Origin: Acuticoccus kalidii
Lineage (GTDB): Bacteria; Pseudomonadota; Alphaproteobacteria; Rhizobiales; Amorphaceae
Assembly (NCBI RefSeq): GCF_021556395.1
Contig: NZ_JAKGCS010000007.1
Location: 124,001 to 188,000 of the forward strand
Direction: 5' to 3'
DNA length: 64,000 bases
Shown piece by piece: positions 55,717 to 64,000 of this stretch. A program made the translations under genes and the position numbers. Within the stretch, counting starts at the first letter, position 1. The number at the start of each line of letters is the position of its first letter. The notes beneath the pieces are model-generated. The model saw only the letters and a program-made list of their open reading frames with translations. It did no database searches and had not been told where the DNA came from.

Positions 55717-56337
55717 ATGTCGCTGACCATCGCCCCGACGGACGCGCTCTTGATCGTCGATGTCCAGAATGATTTTTGCGAAGGCGGTGCGCTCGCCGTT
55801 GAGGGCGGCGATGCCATCGTCGAGCCGATCAACGCCTTCGCGCGGAATTTTCCGGCTGTCATCCTCACCCAGGACTGGCACCCGGCGGACCACACCTCCT
55901 TTGCCTCCAACCACCCCGGCGCCGCGCCGTTCAGCCAGATTACGATGGCCTACGGCGAACAGATCCTGTGGCCCGATCACTGTATTGCGGCGACGAGTGG
56001 CGCGGCCTTTCATCCGCGCCTCGACGCGGCTCTCGCGCGGATGGTCGTGCGCAAGGGCTATGACCGGAGCGTCGATTCCTACTCCGCCTTCTTCGAAAAT
56101 GATGGCACGACGCCGACGGGTCTCGGCGGCGCGCTTCGGGAATGGGGCGTCGAGCGCGTCGTGCTGTGCGGGCTCGCGACCGATTTCTGCGTCGCCTGGT
56201 CGGCGCTCGATGCTCGAAAGCTCGGGTTCGAGGCCGTCATCGTCGAGCCGCTGACGGCGGCCATCGATATCGCCGGCTCGCTCGACGCGGCGCGGCGCAA
56301 CACGATTGCCGCCGGCGTCGGTTGGTCGGACCGGTGA
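55717..56337 (+). CDS. pncA: Nicotinamidase (bifunctional nicotinamidase/pyrazinamidase)
   Basis: Isochorismatase-fold hydrolase that turns nicotinamide into nicotinate for NAD salvage. Of its 206 residues the catalytic Asp is in LLIVDVQNDFCEGG (about D16), the metal site is DWHPADHTSF, the active Lys is in RKGYD, and the nucleophile Cys is in GLATDFCVAWSALDA. GGGAGG lies seven bases before the ATG at 55717; an in-frame TTG six codons upstream is part of that leader. It is probably co-transcribed with allA. Confidence 0.96.
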   Translation: MSLTIAPTDALLIVDVQNDFCEGGALAVEGGDAIVEPINAFARNFPAVILTQDWHPADHTSFASNHPGAAPFSQITMAYGEQILWPDHCIAATSGAAFHPRLDAALARMVVRKGYDRSVDSYSAFFENDGTTPTGLGGALREWGVERVVLCGLATDFCVAWSALDARKLGFEAVIVEPLTAAIDIAGSLDAARRNTIAAGVGWSDR

Positions 56338-56550
56338 GTCCCGCCAAATAGCGGCCGGAACGGGGACAAAAGGATGAAAATATATCTGTAATCGTCGCAA
56401 TGCGTCTGCGCGAAATCAAACTCTGTATGCGAAAAATCGGCTATCATTGTTCGACGGGGTCGAGCCTACGATCGTGATCAACTTTGCGTCTGGGATCGAT
56501 CCGCGCGAACGTTTTACTGGCCCGCCGGCCCGCTCGGGAAGGAAGTGTGC

Positions 56551-58059
56551 ATGGCGAACCCCTCGCGCCTGATTGTTCGATCGGGCCTCGTTCTCAATCC
56601 GGGCGACGGCGTCGCCAAGCCGCACGACATTCTGGTGATCGACGGGCGCATCGCGGAGGTGGGCCCGCACGGCATGGAGGCTCCGCCCGACGCCGCCGTC
56701 ATCGATGCGTCCGATCGGATCGTCCATCCGGGATTGGTAAACGCCCACACCCACGGGCACGGCCACTATTCGCGCGGCGTCACGGACGATGTGACGCTCG
56801 AGCTGCTGCTCGCCGCGGGTCCGTGGCTCACCGGCCAACGCAGCCGTGAGGACAAGTATCTTTCGACGGCCATCGGCGCGGCCGAAATGGTGCTGAAGGG
56901 ATGCACCGCCTGTTACGACATGTTCCTCGAATTGCCGGTGCCCACGCTCGACGGGCTGACGGCCGCCGCCCAAGCCTATAGCGATGTCGGTATGCGCGCC
57001 GTGCTCGCGCCGATGGTCGCCGATCATCCCTTTTTCCACGCCATACCCGGCCTCTACGACGCACTGCCCGACAACCTGCGGCGCGAAGTCGACGCGTTGA
57101 CGAGCCCCGACGGCGAGGTCGTGCTGAAACGTATCAAGGAGATCGCGCGGAGCTGGCCCTTTGCGCAGGACGATATCCCGCTCGCGATGGGCCCGACGGT
57201 CCCCCTCCTCTGCACCGACGCCTTCATGAACGGTTGTGTCGCGCTCGCCCGCGAGCATGGGATGATGATCCAGACCCACCTTTCCGAATCGAAGGTGCAG
57301 GAGGTCGCCGCCCAGCGCCGCTACGGGATGAGCCTCACCGAACACCTCGCCCGGCTCGGCGTCCTCGGGCCGGACCTGTCGGCCGCGCACGGGGTTTGGC
57401 TCAGCGACGGCGACATGATGCGCCTTGCGGACGAGGGTGTCTCCGTCGTCCTCAACGTCGCGAGCAACATGCGGCTCGGCTCCGGGCTGCCGCAGATGCG
57501 CCGCCTCCTCGACGAAGGGGTGAATGTCGCGGTCGGCACCGATTCGTCGAGTTGTTGCGACAATCAGAACATGTACGAAGCGACGCGCCTCGCCGCTTAC
57601 ACCTCGCACCTCTTCTCGAACGATTATCGCCAGTGGGTGACGTCCCGTGAAGCGGCCCATGCGGCGACGGAGGGCAGCGCACGCGCGCTCGGAATGCCGA
57701 ATATCGGCCGCATCGATCGCGGCTATTACGCCGATCTCGTCTTCCTCGACCTCGGGGCCGTCCATTATCTGCCGCTGCGCAACGTCCTCAATCAGGTCGT
57801 TCAGGCCGAGGATTCTACCGCCGTCCGGGACGTGATGATCAACGGGCGCTGGGTGGTGCGGGACCGCAAGCTCCTCACCCTCGACATCGGGCGCCTTCGG
57901 CCGCGGGTCGGCGAGGCGATCGCGCGGCTCGATGCGCTCACCGCGACCCACCGCGCGATCTTCCGCCAGATGCAGCCCATCGTCGGCAGCTATTGCGCCG
58001 GCCTCTCGGCCACGCGTCACCATGTCCATCGCTTCGCCGGCATCGCCCCGACGACTTGA
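56551..58059 (+). CDS. Amidohydrolase of the ATZ/TRZ (chlorohydrolase/deaminase) family
   Basis: Cytoplasmic metal-dependent deaminase or hydrolase, 502 residues. The zinc/iron ligands of the amidohydrolase barrel are seen in HTHGHGHYSRG (about 66-76), QTHLSESKVQE, AAHGVWLSDGDM and VGTDSSSCCDNQN. Such proteins act on adenosine analogues, guanine, cytosine, triazines or similar N-rings. The first and last about 60 residues form the composite beta domain (LVFLDLGAVHYLPLRN). The ATG at 56551 has GGAAGGAAG before it. It lies 213 bases after pncA and 91 bases before the ROK regulator, all on one strand. The residues do not match NagA, so it should not be called GlcNAc-6-P deacetylase despite nagB nearby. 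Confidence 0.88.
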   Translation: MANPSRLIVRSGLVLNPGDGVAKPHDILVIDGRIAEVGPHGMEAPPDAAVIDASDRIVHPGLVNAHTHGHGHYSRGVTDDVTLELLLAAGPWLTGQRSREDKYLSTAIGAAEMVLKGCTACYDMFLELPVPTLDGLTAAAQAYSDVGMRAVLAPMVADHPFFHAIPGLYDALPDNLRREVDALTSPDGEVVLKRIKEIARSWPFAQDDIPLAMGPTVPLLCTDAFMNGCVALAREHGMMIQTHLSESKVQEVAAQRRYGMSLTEHLARLGVLGPDLSAAHGVWLSDGDMMRLADEGVSVVLNVASNMRLGSGLPQMRRLLDEGVNVAVGTDSSSCCDNQNMYEATRLAAYTSHLFSNDYRQWVTSREAAHAATEGSARALGMPNIGRIDRGYYADLVFLDLGAVHYLPLRNVLNQVVQAEDSTAVRDVMINGRWVVRDRKLLTLDIGRLRPRVGEAIARLDALTATHRAIFRQMQPIVGSYCAGLSATRHHVHRFAGIAPTT

Positions 58060-58150
58060 CCGTCGCACATTGGAAGTCGGATCAAGTTTCGACGTTCGGG
58101 CGGACGCACCGCCTCTTCCCCGAACGAATGACGAGAAGGCGATATAGGCG

Positions 58151-59350
58151 ATGATCGATCTGTCCTCGGTGCCCGTGTCGCGGCAGCTCACCTTGCGCAC
58201 CGTGATGCACGCGGCCATGGACGGAGCGATCTCCCGTGCCGCTCTCGCGCGGGTGACGGGGCTGTCCAAGCAAACGATGTCCGAGGTCTTCCGCACCCTG
58301 GAAGACGATGGCTGGCTCGAGGTCACGGGTCACGCCCGCGGCGGCGTCGGACGCAATGCGACGCTCTATGCGGTCCGCCCGCGGCGCCTCTTGGTGTTCG
58401 GTGCCGATATCGGCGGCTCCTCGGTGAAGGCCGCCCTCGGGGACATGAACGGGACGATCGTCGCCGAGCGGGAAGAGCCGACCGATCCGCGGGGCGGCGA
58501 TCACCTCCTCGCCCAGATCGCCGCCCTCGCGGACCATCTCGCCGAGATGGCGGGAACCGCGCGCGAGCGCATCGCCCTTGGCAGTGTCGGCATTCCGGGC
58601 GCCTACGATCCGCGCACCCAGCGCCTCGCCATGGTGCCGAATATCAAGGATCTCGAGGGGCTTGCGCTCGATGCGCGCCTGTCGGAACTCGCCGGCTTCG
58701 AGATCCGCGTCGACAACGACGTCAACATGGCCGCAAAGGGCGAGCAATGGCGCGGCGAGGGCCGAGCGGTGCACAGCTTCGTGTTTATCGCGATCGGCAT
58801 CGGGATCGGCATGGGCATCGTGAACGATGATCGGATCGTGCGCGGCGCACGGGGGGCGGCGGGCGAAATCGCGACGCTTCCGATCGGCGCCGACCCGTTC
58901 GATGCGCGCACCTTCAAGTCCGGCGCGCTCGAGACCGCTGTCGGCAGCGCCGGCATCAGCGCCCTTTATGAGAGCCTGTCGGGCCGCGCCGATGTCAGCG
59001 TGCGGGAGATCATGGACCTCACCGGCGCGGGCGACGCGGCGGCGATCGAGACGATCGATCGCGTCGGTCGATGCCTCGCGACCGCGATCCTCGCCGTGTG
59101 CGCCGTCGCCGATCCGGAACGGGTCGTTCTCGGCGGCAATGTCGGCGCGCGGCCCGAGCTTCTCGCGCGGGTCAAACACCACCTCCCGCTCTGCATGCCC
59201 GAGCCGCCGGAATGCGCGATCAGCACGCTCGGCCCGCGCGCAGCGCTGATCGGGGCGATCGCGACCGGCCGGGAGCGGTTGCGGGAGACGCTTTTCGCCG
59301 TTCCGCTCGACGGGACCGGCCGGGCGAGCCAGCGGGGCGGCGCACGGTGA
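58151..59350 (+). CDS. ROK family transcriptional regulator
   Basis: NagC/XylR-type regulator, 399 residues: an N-terminal winged helix (about 10-75, ISRAALARVTGLSKQTMSEV) followed by a sugar-kinase-like ROK domain with ADIGGSSVKAALGDMNG. In typical ROK proteins a GEIGHxxxxxxGxxCxCGxxGCLE zinc motif follows; here it reads GEIATLPIGADPFDAR...SGALE, so the zinc cysteines and the His are lost. It is therefore likely a sugar-phosphate sensor without kinase activity. Its stop overlaps the nagB start (GTGA), making regulator and enzyme a coupled pair. Presumed effector: an amino-sugar phosphate (inference). Confidence 0.92.
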   Translation: MIDLSSVPVSRQLTLRTVMHAAMDGAISRAALARVTGLSKQTMSEVFRTLEDDGWLEVTGHARGGVGRNATLYAVRPRRLLVFGADIGGSSVKAALGDMNGTIVAEREEPTDPRGGDHLLAQIAALADHLAEMAGTARERIALGSVGIPGAYDPRTQRLAMVPNIKDLEGLALDARLSELAGFEIRVDNDVNMAAKGEQWRGEGRAVHSFVFIAIGIGIGMGIVNDDRIVRGARGAAGEIATLPIGADPFDARTFKSGALETAVGSAGISALYESLSGRADVSVREIMDLTGAGDAAAIETIDRVGRCLATAILAVCAVADPERVVLGGNVGARPELLARVKHHLPLCMPEPPECAISTLGPRAALIGAIATGRERLRETLFAVPLDGTGRASQRGGAR

Positions 59351-60069
59351 TCCGTCCGGTGATTGCGGTTCACCGCACGGCGGAGGAGGCGGAAGCGGCC
59401 GTCACGTCCGTCCTCATCGAGACGATCGCCCGCAAGGCCGACGCTGTTCTCGGGCTTGCGACTGGAAAGACGATGATCGGGATCTATCACCGCCTCGTGC
59501 GCGCACACCGCCATGGCGGGCTCCCGCTTGCACGTGCGACAACGTTCAACCTCGACGAATATTGCGATATCGCCCCCGACCATCCGGGCGCGTTCCGCAC
59601 GTATATGAGGCATCATTTTTTCGCGAAGACGAACATCGACCCGTCGCGGATCCACTTCCCGGCCGAAGGCGGCGAAGCGGCGTTCGAGCGGGCGATCCGC
59701 ATTGCGGGCGGGATCGACCTCCAACTCCTCGGCATCGGGCGGAACGGTCATATCGGCTTCAACGAGCCTGGATCCTCCCTCACCTCCCGCACACGCAAGG
59801 TCCACCTCACGCCGATGACGCGCGAGGCCAACGCGGAAGACTTCGGCAGCTTGGAGCGGACGCCGACCCATGCGATGACGATGGGAATCGCGACGATCCT
59901 CGACGCGCGTCGCGTCATCTTGCTGGCCACCGGCGCTCACAAGCGGCACGCTCTCGCCGATGCTGTCGACGGGCCCGTTCGGGCAGGCAATCCCGCCTCC
60001 GCCCTCCAGCGTCACCCCAACGCCTTGATCGTGTGCGACAGCGCGGCTGCCGCAGGGATCGAGGTCTGA
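59347..60069 (+). CDS. nagB: Glucosamine-6-phosphate deaminase
   Basis: Converts glucosamine 6-phosphate to fructose 6-phosphate and ammonia, the opposite direction to GlmS. The 240-residue protein has LGLATGKTMIGIYHRL (phosphate loop), FNLDEYCDI with the general-base Asp, and LGIGRNGHIGFNEPGSS with the ring-opening His. The start is the GTG at 59347 that overlaps the ROK stop (GTGA); the frame open further upstream overlaps the ROK gene and is not real. A gamma-glutamyltransferase gene follows after 20 bases. nagA is not present here. Confidence 0.95.
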   Translation: MIRPVIAVHRTAEEAEAAVTSVLIETIARKADAVLGLATGKTMIGIYHRLVRAHRHGGLPLARATTFNLDEYCDIAPDHPGAFRTYMRHHFFAKTNIDPSRIHFPAEGGEAAFERAIRIAGGIDLQLLGIGRNGHIGFNEPGSSLTSRTRKVHLTPMTREANAEDFGSLERTPTHAMTMGIATILDARRVILLATGAHKRHALADAVDGPVRAGNPASALQRHPNALIVCDSAAAAGIEV

Positions 60070-60089
60070 ATTCGGACGGAAACGACCAG

Positions 60090-61673
60090 ATGCGCGAACG
60101 CGATTTCATGAAGCCCGGCCGCTCGGTGGCGATTGCCACCAACGGCATGGCCGCCACCTCCCACCCGGCCGCGACGCTCGCCGCGGTGGATATTCTGCGC
60201 GCTGGCGGAAATGCGGTCGACGCGGCAATCGCGGCGGTCGCCGTCCAAAGCGTCGTCGATCCGTTGATGACGGGGATCGGCGGCGATTGTTTTGCCCTTT
60301 ACGCCCCCGCGAACGGGCCGATGGTGGCGCTCAACGGCTCCGGCCGCGCCCCTGCCGCCGCCCACGCCGAGGCGCTCGTCGAACAGGGGATGACCCGTCT
60401 CGCGGACACCTCCGTCCACGCGGTGACGGTGCCCGGAGCGGTCGACGCCTGGTGCAATCTGAGCGCCCTTTATGGCCGCCTCTCCCTCTCCCACACGCTG
60501 CGGGCGGCGGTCCGAGCCGCCGAGGACGGCTTCACCATCACCCCGCGCGTCGCCTATGACTGGAGCCGCTTCGCCTGGCGTGTCGAACCCTACGAGGCGT
60601 CCGCACGCCAATTCCTGCCGAAGGGCCGCGCACCGGTGATCGGCGAGACGATCGCCAACCCCGCGCTCGGCTCGACGCTGCGCGAGATCGGACGGCACGG
60701 GGCGAGCGCCTTTTATGAGGGCCCGGTCGCGGAGGATATCGTCGCAACGCTCGGCGCGCTCGGCGGGCTTCATACGCTCGACGATCTCGCCCTCACACGG
60801 ACGACCGAGACGGCGCCCATCGCCGCCGCCTATCGCGGTCACACCCTCAATGAGTGCCCGCCCAACGGTCAGGGTCTCACCGCCCTCATCATCGCCCGTA
60901 TCCTCGACGGGTTCGACCTGTCGGACGCCAGCGAAGTCGACCGGATCCACCTCCTCGCGGAGGCGACCAAACTCGCTTACCGCCAGCGCGACGCGATCGT
61001 CGCGGACCCGGATTATATGGGCGGTCCGGCCGAGGACGCGCTCGACGAGGCCGTCATCGCAACGCTTCGCCAAGCGATCGACATGACGCGCGCCGGGCCG
61101 ATCGAGGCCGCGCCGCTCCCCGTTCACAAGGATACGGTGACGCTCAGCGTCGTCGATCGGGACGGCAACGCGATCACCCTCATCAACTCGATCTTCTTCG
61201 CCTTCGGCAGCGGCATCTACGCGCCGAAGGCCGGCGTCCTCCTCCACAATCGCGGGGCGGGCTTCACACTGAAGGCTGGCCATCCGAACGCCCTCGGTCC
61301 GCGCAAGCGCCCGCTCCACACGATCATTCCGGCGATCCTGTCGAAGGACGGACGCCCCGCCGTCGCCTTCGGCGTGATGGGCGGGCAATATCAGGCGGCC
61401 GGGCACGTCCATTTCGTGTCCCAGCTCCTCGACCATGGGCTCGACGTGCAGATGGCGTCCGACGCGCCGCGGTCCTTCTATACGGATGGCGCGATCAGCC
61501 TGGAGCCGACGATCTCGGACGCGACCCGCGCCGCCCTCGAAGATCGTGGCCACAAGACGCGCTGGGCCGATTCGCCGCTCGGCGGTTGCCAGGCCGTCGC
61601 GATCGACGAGAAGCGCGGCGTCCTCTGGGGCGCGTCCGACCATCGCAAAGACGGAATGGCCCTTGGCTATTGA
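60090..61673 (+). CDS. Gamma-glutamyltransferase family protein
   Basis: N-terminal-nucleophile hydrolase, 528 residues, that would be cleaved into two chains before T349 in HKDTVTLSVVDRDGN. The family usually reads TTH-x-SVVD; here the two residues after the nucleophile are Val and Thr rather than Thr and His. The N-terminal signature AAVDILRAGGNAVDAAIAA and the GxxxPLHTIIPAIL stretch are present. There is no signal peptide, so it is cytoplasmic, unlike the classical periplasmic enzyme. The ATG at 60090 follows nagB by 20 bases. The substrate might be glutathione, a gamma-glutamyl amide, or a related amide. It ends 7 bases inside the convergent hydrolase gene. Confidence 0.9.
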   Translation: MRERDFMKPGRSVAIATNGMAATSHPAATLAAVDILRAGGNAVDAAIAAVAVQSVVDPLMTGIGGDCFALYAPANGPMVALNGSGRAPAAAHAEALVEQGMTRLADTSVHAVTVPGAVDAWCNLSALYGRLSLSHTLRAAVRAAEDGFTITPRVAYDWSRFAWRVEPYEASARQFLPKGRAPVIGETIANPALGSTLREIGRHGASAFYEGPVAEDIVATLGALGGLHTLDDLALTRTTETAPIAAAYRGHTLNECPPNGQGLTALIIARILDGFDLSDASEVDRIHLLAEATKLAYRQRDAIVADPDYMGGPAEDALDEAVIATLRQAIDMTRAGPIEAAPLPVHKDTVTLSVVDRDGNAITLINSIFFAFGSGIYAPKAGVLLHNRGAGFTLKAGHPNALGPRKRPLHTIIPAILSKDGRPAVAFGVMGGQYQAAGHVHFVSQLLDHGLDVQMASDAPRSFYTDGAISLEPTISDATRAALEDRGHKTRWADSPLGGCQAVAIDEKRGVLWGASDHRKDGMALGY

Positions 61674-63325
61674 GGCCCGTCGAAGCGATCCTTGATGCGC
61701 GCGATGTCGGCCTCGCCGGCATCGGGTTCGGTCACCGCGACCCAAGCGTCGATATAATTCGACGGCGCATATTCGTGCCCATGCCCGCGCGGCACCTTGG
61801 TCGAGACGGCCATATCCGCCGCGAGCTGTAATGCGGTGACGACCGGGAACCATCGCACCAGCGGCGACACGTCCGGCCCGCGCGGCTCGTTCAGCCAATC
61901 GGGTTTCCACCAAAGGGTCGACCAGTCGAAGAAGACGATCGGGTCGGAGGCGTATTGGAGGTAGACGACGCGCATCGGACCCCACCGGGCGCCGGGCCAA
62001 TCGAGTTGGTCCGTCTGGTTGGTGAAGCGCACGAAAGAGCCGCTTTCGAAGCGGGGAAGCCAGGCGGGCGACTCCGCATTCCGCTCGTTGGTGACGGAGG
62101 TGTGCATGGGGCTCGGAAAGGGCGGGCCGGCCCACAGCGCGCCGTCATAGGGATCGCCGAGGATCTCGTAGAAGCGGACCGATTCCTCAGAGCTCAGCGC
62201 GCCGAGGCTGAGGCCGTAGAGGTAGAGGCGCGGCCGGGTTTCCCGGTCCATCGCGCGCCAATGATCATAGATCGCGGCCATCAAAGCGCGCGCCGTGGCG
62301 GCGCCATAGCCGGGCTCGAAGATCAGCGAGAACGGGCTCTGAAGGTAGGAATATTGCATCGCCACCGTCGCCGTGTCGCCGCGATGGAGGTATTCGAGCG
62401 GTGCGATCGCGCCCTGGTCCATGAAGCCCGTACCGGTCGGGATCGCGACGATCAGCACCTCCCGCTCGAAACCGCCGACGCGGATCAACTCGTCGAGGGC
62501 GAGCTCGGCCCGCTCCTCAACGTCATCGGCCGAGCCGAGGCCGACATAGACGCGCCGCGGCTGGGTGACCGGCCCGCCCCAGAAGGCGGCGAGATCGGCC
62601 TCGCTCGTGGTGTTCGCCACGAATTGACGCCCGGCCGCGCCGAGTTCGCGCCAGTTGACGAGGGAGGCTTCGCTGCCGCTCGTCATCGGATCAGTCGGGG
62701 CTTCGGTGTCCGGATCGATGAGGGAATCGAGCTTGGCGTAGAAGGAATCCACCGCGCGCAAACTATAGTGGATCAACACACCGTCGATGAGGCTGAAGAA
62801 CAAAAAAGCGGCGATGCCGATCGCGATCGTGATCGCGACGCGTTCGGGAATGACGCGCTCGAGGCGCCGCCCCACCTGACGCACGATCAGCTTGAACACC
62901 CAGCCGGCGAAGAACAGCACCGCCGCCATGCCCGCCGCAATCAGCGCGACGCTCAACGGATGGGTGGTGTCGACCGGGGGAAGGCCCATCAGGACGCGGA
63001 TCGAATCCTGCCACTCCGCCGCCTTAGACAGCGAGAAAGCGAGGCAGGAAAGGCCGAAGGCGGCGGCGATGAAGGCCGCGATATTGCCCGCCCGACGCGA
63101 CACGCGGCGAAGGCCGAGCCAGTCCCACAGCGCGATCGCCGCGATCCCGACGAGATAGCCGAAGGCGAACAGCGCCCCGCCGAGGAGCCCCTGCATCAGC
63201 GCGTCGCGCGGAATGAGCGAGGGCGTGAGGGAGGCGGCGAACAGGAGAAAGCCGATAGAAAGCCCCGTGCCGGAGACGAGACGCGTCGCTCTCGGATCGT
63301 GGCCGGTCTCGCTCTCCACGCGCAT
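61667..63325 (-). CDS. Membrane-anchored alpha/beta hydrolase (Abhydrolase_9 family)
   Basis: A 552-residue protein with four to five hydrophobic segments in the first 190 residues (about 18-38, 45-68, 82-100, 125-147, 163-182), followed by a soluble alpha/beta-hydrolase domain. The nucleophile elbow is LYGLSLGALSSE with S373. The bipartite layout (membrane N-terminal half plus hydrolase) matches the Abhydrolase_9_N/Abhydrolase_9 pair. The catalytic domain should face the periplasm or cytoplasm depending on helix count. Substrate unknown. It converges on the gamma-glutamyltransferase gene (7-base overlap) and is divergent from the XRE-cupin regulator. Confidence 0.85.
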   Translation of the reverse strand: MRVESETGHDPRATRLVSGTGLSIGFLLFAASLTPSLIPRDALMQGLLGGALFAFGYLVGIAAIALWDWLGLRRVSRRAGNIAAFIAAAFGLSCLAFSLSKAAEWQDSIRVLMGLPPVDTTHPLSVALIAAGMAAVLFFAGWVFKLIVRQVGRRLERVIPERVAITIAIGIAAFLFFSLIDGVLIHYSLRAVDSFYAKLDSLIDPDTEAPTDPMTSGSEASLVNWRELGAAGRQFVANTTSEADLAAFWGGPVTQPRRVYVGLGSADDVEERAELALDELIRVGGFEREVLIVAIPTGTGFMDQGAIAPLEYLHRGDTATVAMQYSYLQSPFSLIFEPGYGAATARALMAAIYDHWRAMDRETRPRLYLYGLSLGALSSEESVRFYEILGDPYDGALWAGPPFPSPMHTSVTNERNAESPAWLPRFESGSFVRFTNQTDQLDWPGARWGPMRVVYLQYASDPIVFFDWSTLWWKPDWLNEPRGPDVSPLVRWFPVVTALQLAADMAVSTKVPRGHGHEYAPSNYIDAWVAVTEPDAGEADIARIKDRFDGPQ

Positions 63326-63470
63326 CGTCCCGTCTCTTTCTCGGCCGTCTCCCGCTCATCATTTCCCGAGCATGGCGAAAGAGGCAACCCGGGGCAGACA
63401 GATCGAGAGGCTTGCGCACGCGTCGGCGGCCGCGGGGTCGTAACAGTCGCCATAAGTCCGACTTGACGAC

Positions 63471-63505
63471 CGTTCACATTCGGAACAATATCCCGAATAT
63501 GAACG
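63471..63505 (+). promoter_or_regulatory. Inverted repeat overlapping the start of the XRE-cupin gene
   Basis: CGTTCACATTCGG (63471-63483) and CCGAATATGAACG (63493-63505) are complementary at 12 of 13 positions across a nine-base spacer. The right arm includes the ATG at 63499. This is where an autorepressor would bind; it also replaces a normal Shine-Dalgarno region, none being visible. Confidence 0.6.
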
Positions 63506-64000
63506 GGTCGCACGAGATCGCCATCTTCGATGCCCGGATCGCCGCACGCCTCAAGGCGCTGCGCCAGGAGCGCGGCTGGTCTCTCGACAATCTGGCCGCC
63601 CTGTCCGGCGTCAGTCGCGCGACCCTCTCCCGCCTCGAAAACGGCGATGTCAGCCCGACCGCGAGCGCGCTCGCCAAGCTCTGCCTCGCCTACGGGCTGA
63701 CGATGTCGCGCCTGATGACGATGATGGAGGATGATTTCGTCCCCCTCCTCCACCGGGACGCGCAGCCGGTGTGGCACGATCCCGAAATCGGCTTCGAGCG
63801 CCGCTCCGTCTCCCCGCCGAGCCGCGCCTTGTCGGCCGAAATGGTGGAGGTGAGGCTGCACCCCGGCACCCTCATCGACTATGACGGCGCGCCGCGGCCG
63901 GGGCTCGAGCATCATCTCTATCTCATCGAGGGGCGGCTGTCCGTCACCCTCGACACGGTCTCGCACCACCTCGTCGCCGGCGACTGCCTGCGTTATCAGC
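63499..64000 (+). CDS. XRE-cupin transcriptional regulator, 3' end cut by window edge
   Basis: Two-domain regulator: a lambda-repressor-like helix-turn-helix at about 12-66 (RLKALRQERGWSLDNLAALSGVSRATLSRLENGDVSPTA in part, with VSRATLSRLENG as recognition region) and the start of a cupin_2 domain from about 95 (GTLIDYDGAPRPGLEHHLYLIEGRL in part). 167 residues are visible; the family is usually about 185-200 long, so only the end is missing. The ATG at 63499 lies within an inverted repeat. Divergent from the Abhydrolase_9 gene 173 bases away, which it may also regulate. Confidence 0.9.
   Translation, partial: MNGSHEIAIFDARIAARLKALRQERGWSLDNLAALSGVSRATLSRLENGDVSPTASALAKLCLAYGLTMSRLMTMMEDDFVPLLHRDAQPVWHDPEIGFERRSVSPPSRALSAEMVEVRLHPGTLIDYDGAPRPGLEHHLYLIEGRLSVTLDTVSHHLVAGDCLRYQ

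Noticed and set aside
56551..58059. N-acetylglucosamine-6-phosphate deacetylase (nagA) by proximity to nagB
   Set aside because: At 502 residues with ATZ/TRZ-type motifs it belongs to the deaminase/chlorohydrolase branch, not NagA.

Overview
The window reads as a chromosomal segment of a high-GC alphaproteobacterium, most likely of the order Hyphomicrobiales (Rhizobiales). Pointers are a lipoyl-fused pyruvate dehydrogenase E1 beta, the glmU/glmS/DUF502 block, the secG-pyrG-kdsA run, a cobalamin-dependent class II ribonucleotide reductase behind an NrdR box, an HWE-type histidine kinase, and many -ATGA-/-GTGA- overlaps. No phage, IS element, CRISPR array or rRNA was seen. One tRNA (Lys, TTT) is present. 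Species cannot be fixed from sequence alone.

Layout. 0-12 kb: mostly housekeeping on the minus strand: ogt (cut by the left edge), pdhB, pdhA, ftsB, glyQ, a DUF502 membrane protein, glmS, an unrecognised acidic repeat protein that overlaps the end of glmU, and glmU. 10.9-21.7 kb: an unknown exported protein translationally coupled to an S58 (DmpA/NylC-like) peptidase, an acyltransferase-3 membrane protein, a fused indolepyruvate ferredoxin oxidoreductase with a divergent Lrp/AsnC regulator, prfC and a 6-phosphogluconate-dehydrogenase-like oxidoreductase. 22-36 kb: nrdJ, an exported coiled-coil protein, a chemoreceptor, aspS, a 2H phosphoesterase, a serralysin-type RTX protease, then secG-pyrG-kdsA. 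36-44 kb: a LysR regulator divergent from a seven-part catabolic-looking unit (binding protein, fused permease, ATPase, CoA transferase, two CitE-like lyases). 44.3-49 kb: tRNA-Lys, an EamA transporter, an HWE kinase with a single-domain response regulator, and an aminotransferase. 49-55 kb: a 602-residue protein built from about 34-residue units each with one GxGxD turn, an aspartyl/asparaginyl-hydroxylase-like protein, a D-amino-acid-dehydrogenase-like flavoprotein and a second serralysin-type RTX protease. 55-64 kb: nitrogen and amino-sugar salvage genes (ureidoglycolate lyase, nicotinamidase, ATZ/TRZ amidohydrolase, ROK regulator-nagB-gamma-glutamyltransferase operon), a membrane-anchored alpha/beta hydrolase and a truncated XRE-cupin regulator.

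How genes work together. glmS and glmU supply UDP-GlcNAc; nagB runs the reverse step at the other end of the window. The ABC-CoA transferase-lyase unit looks like uptake, CoA activation and C-C cleavage of a hydroxy acid (inference). The three RTX-type proteins are probably exported by a type I system that is not encoded here.

The most unusual items are the long-period GxGxD protein (49186-50994), the repeat protein nested between glmU and glmS (8898-9350), the LysR/ABC/CoA-transferase/double-lyase unit (35948-44039), and the break-up of the usual secG-pyrG-kdsA-eno-ftsB-pdhAB neighbourhood into two pieces 28 kb apart with eno, pdhC and lpd missing.
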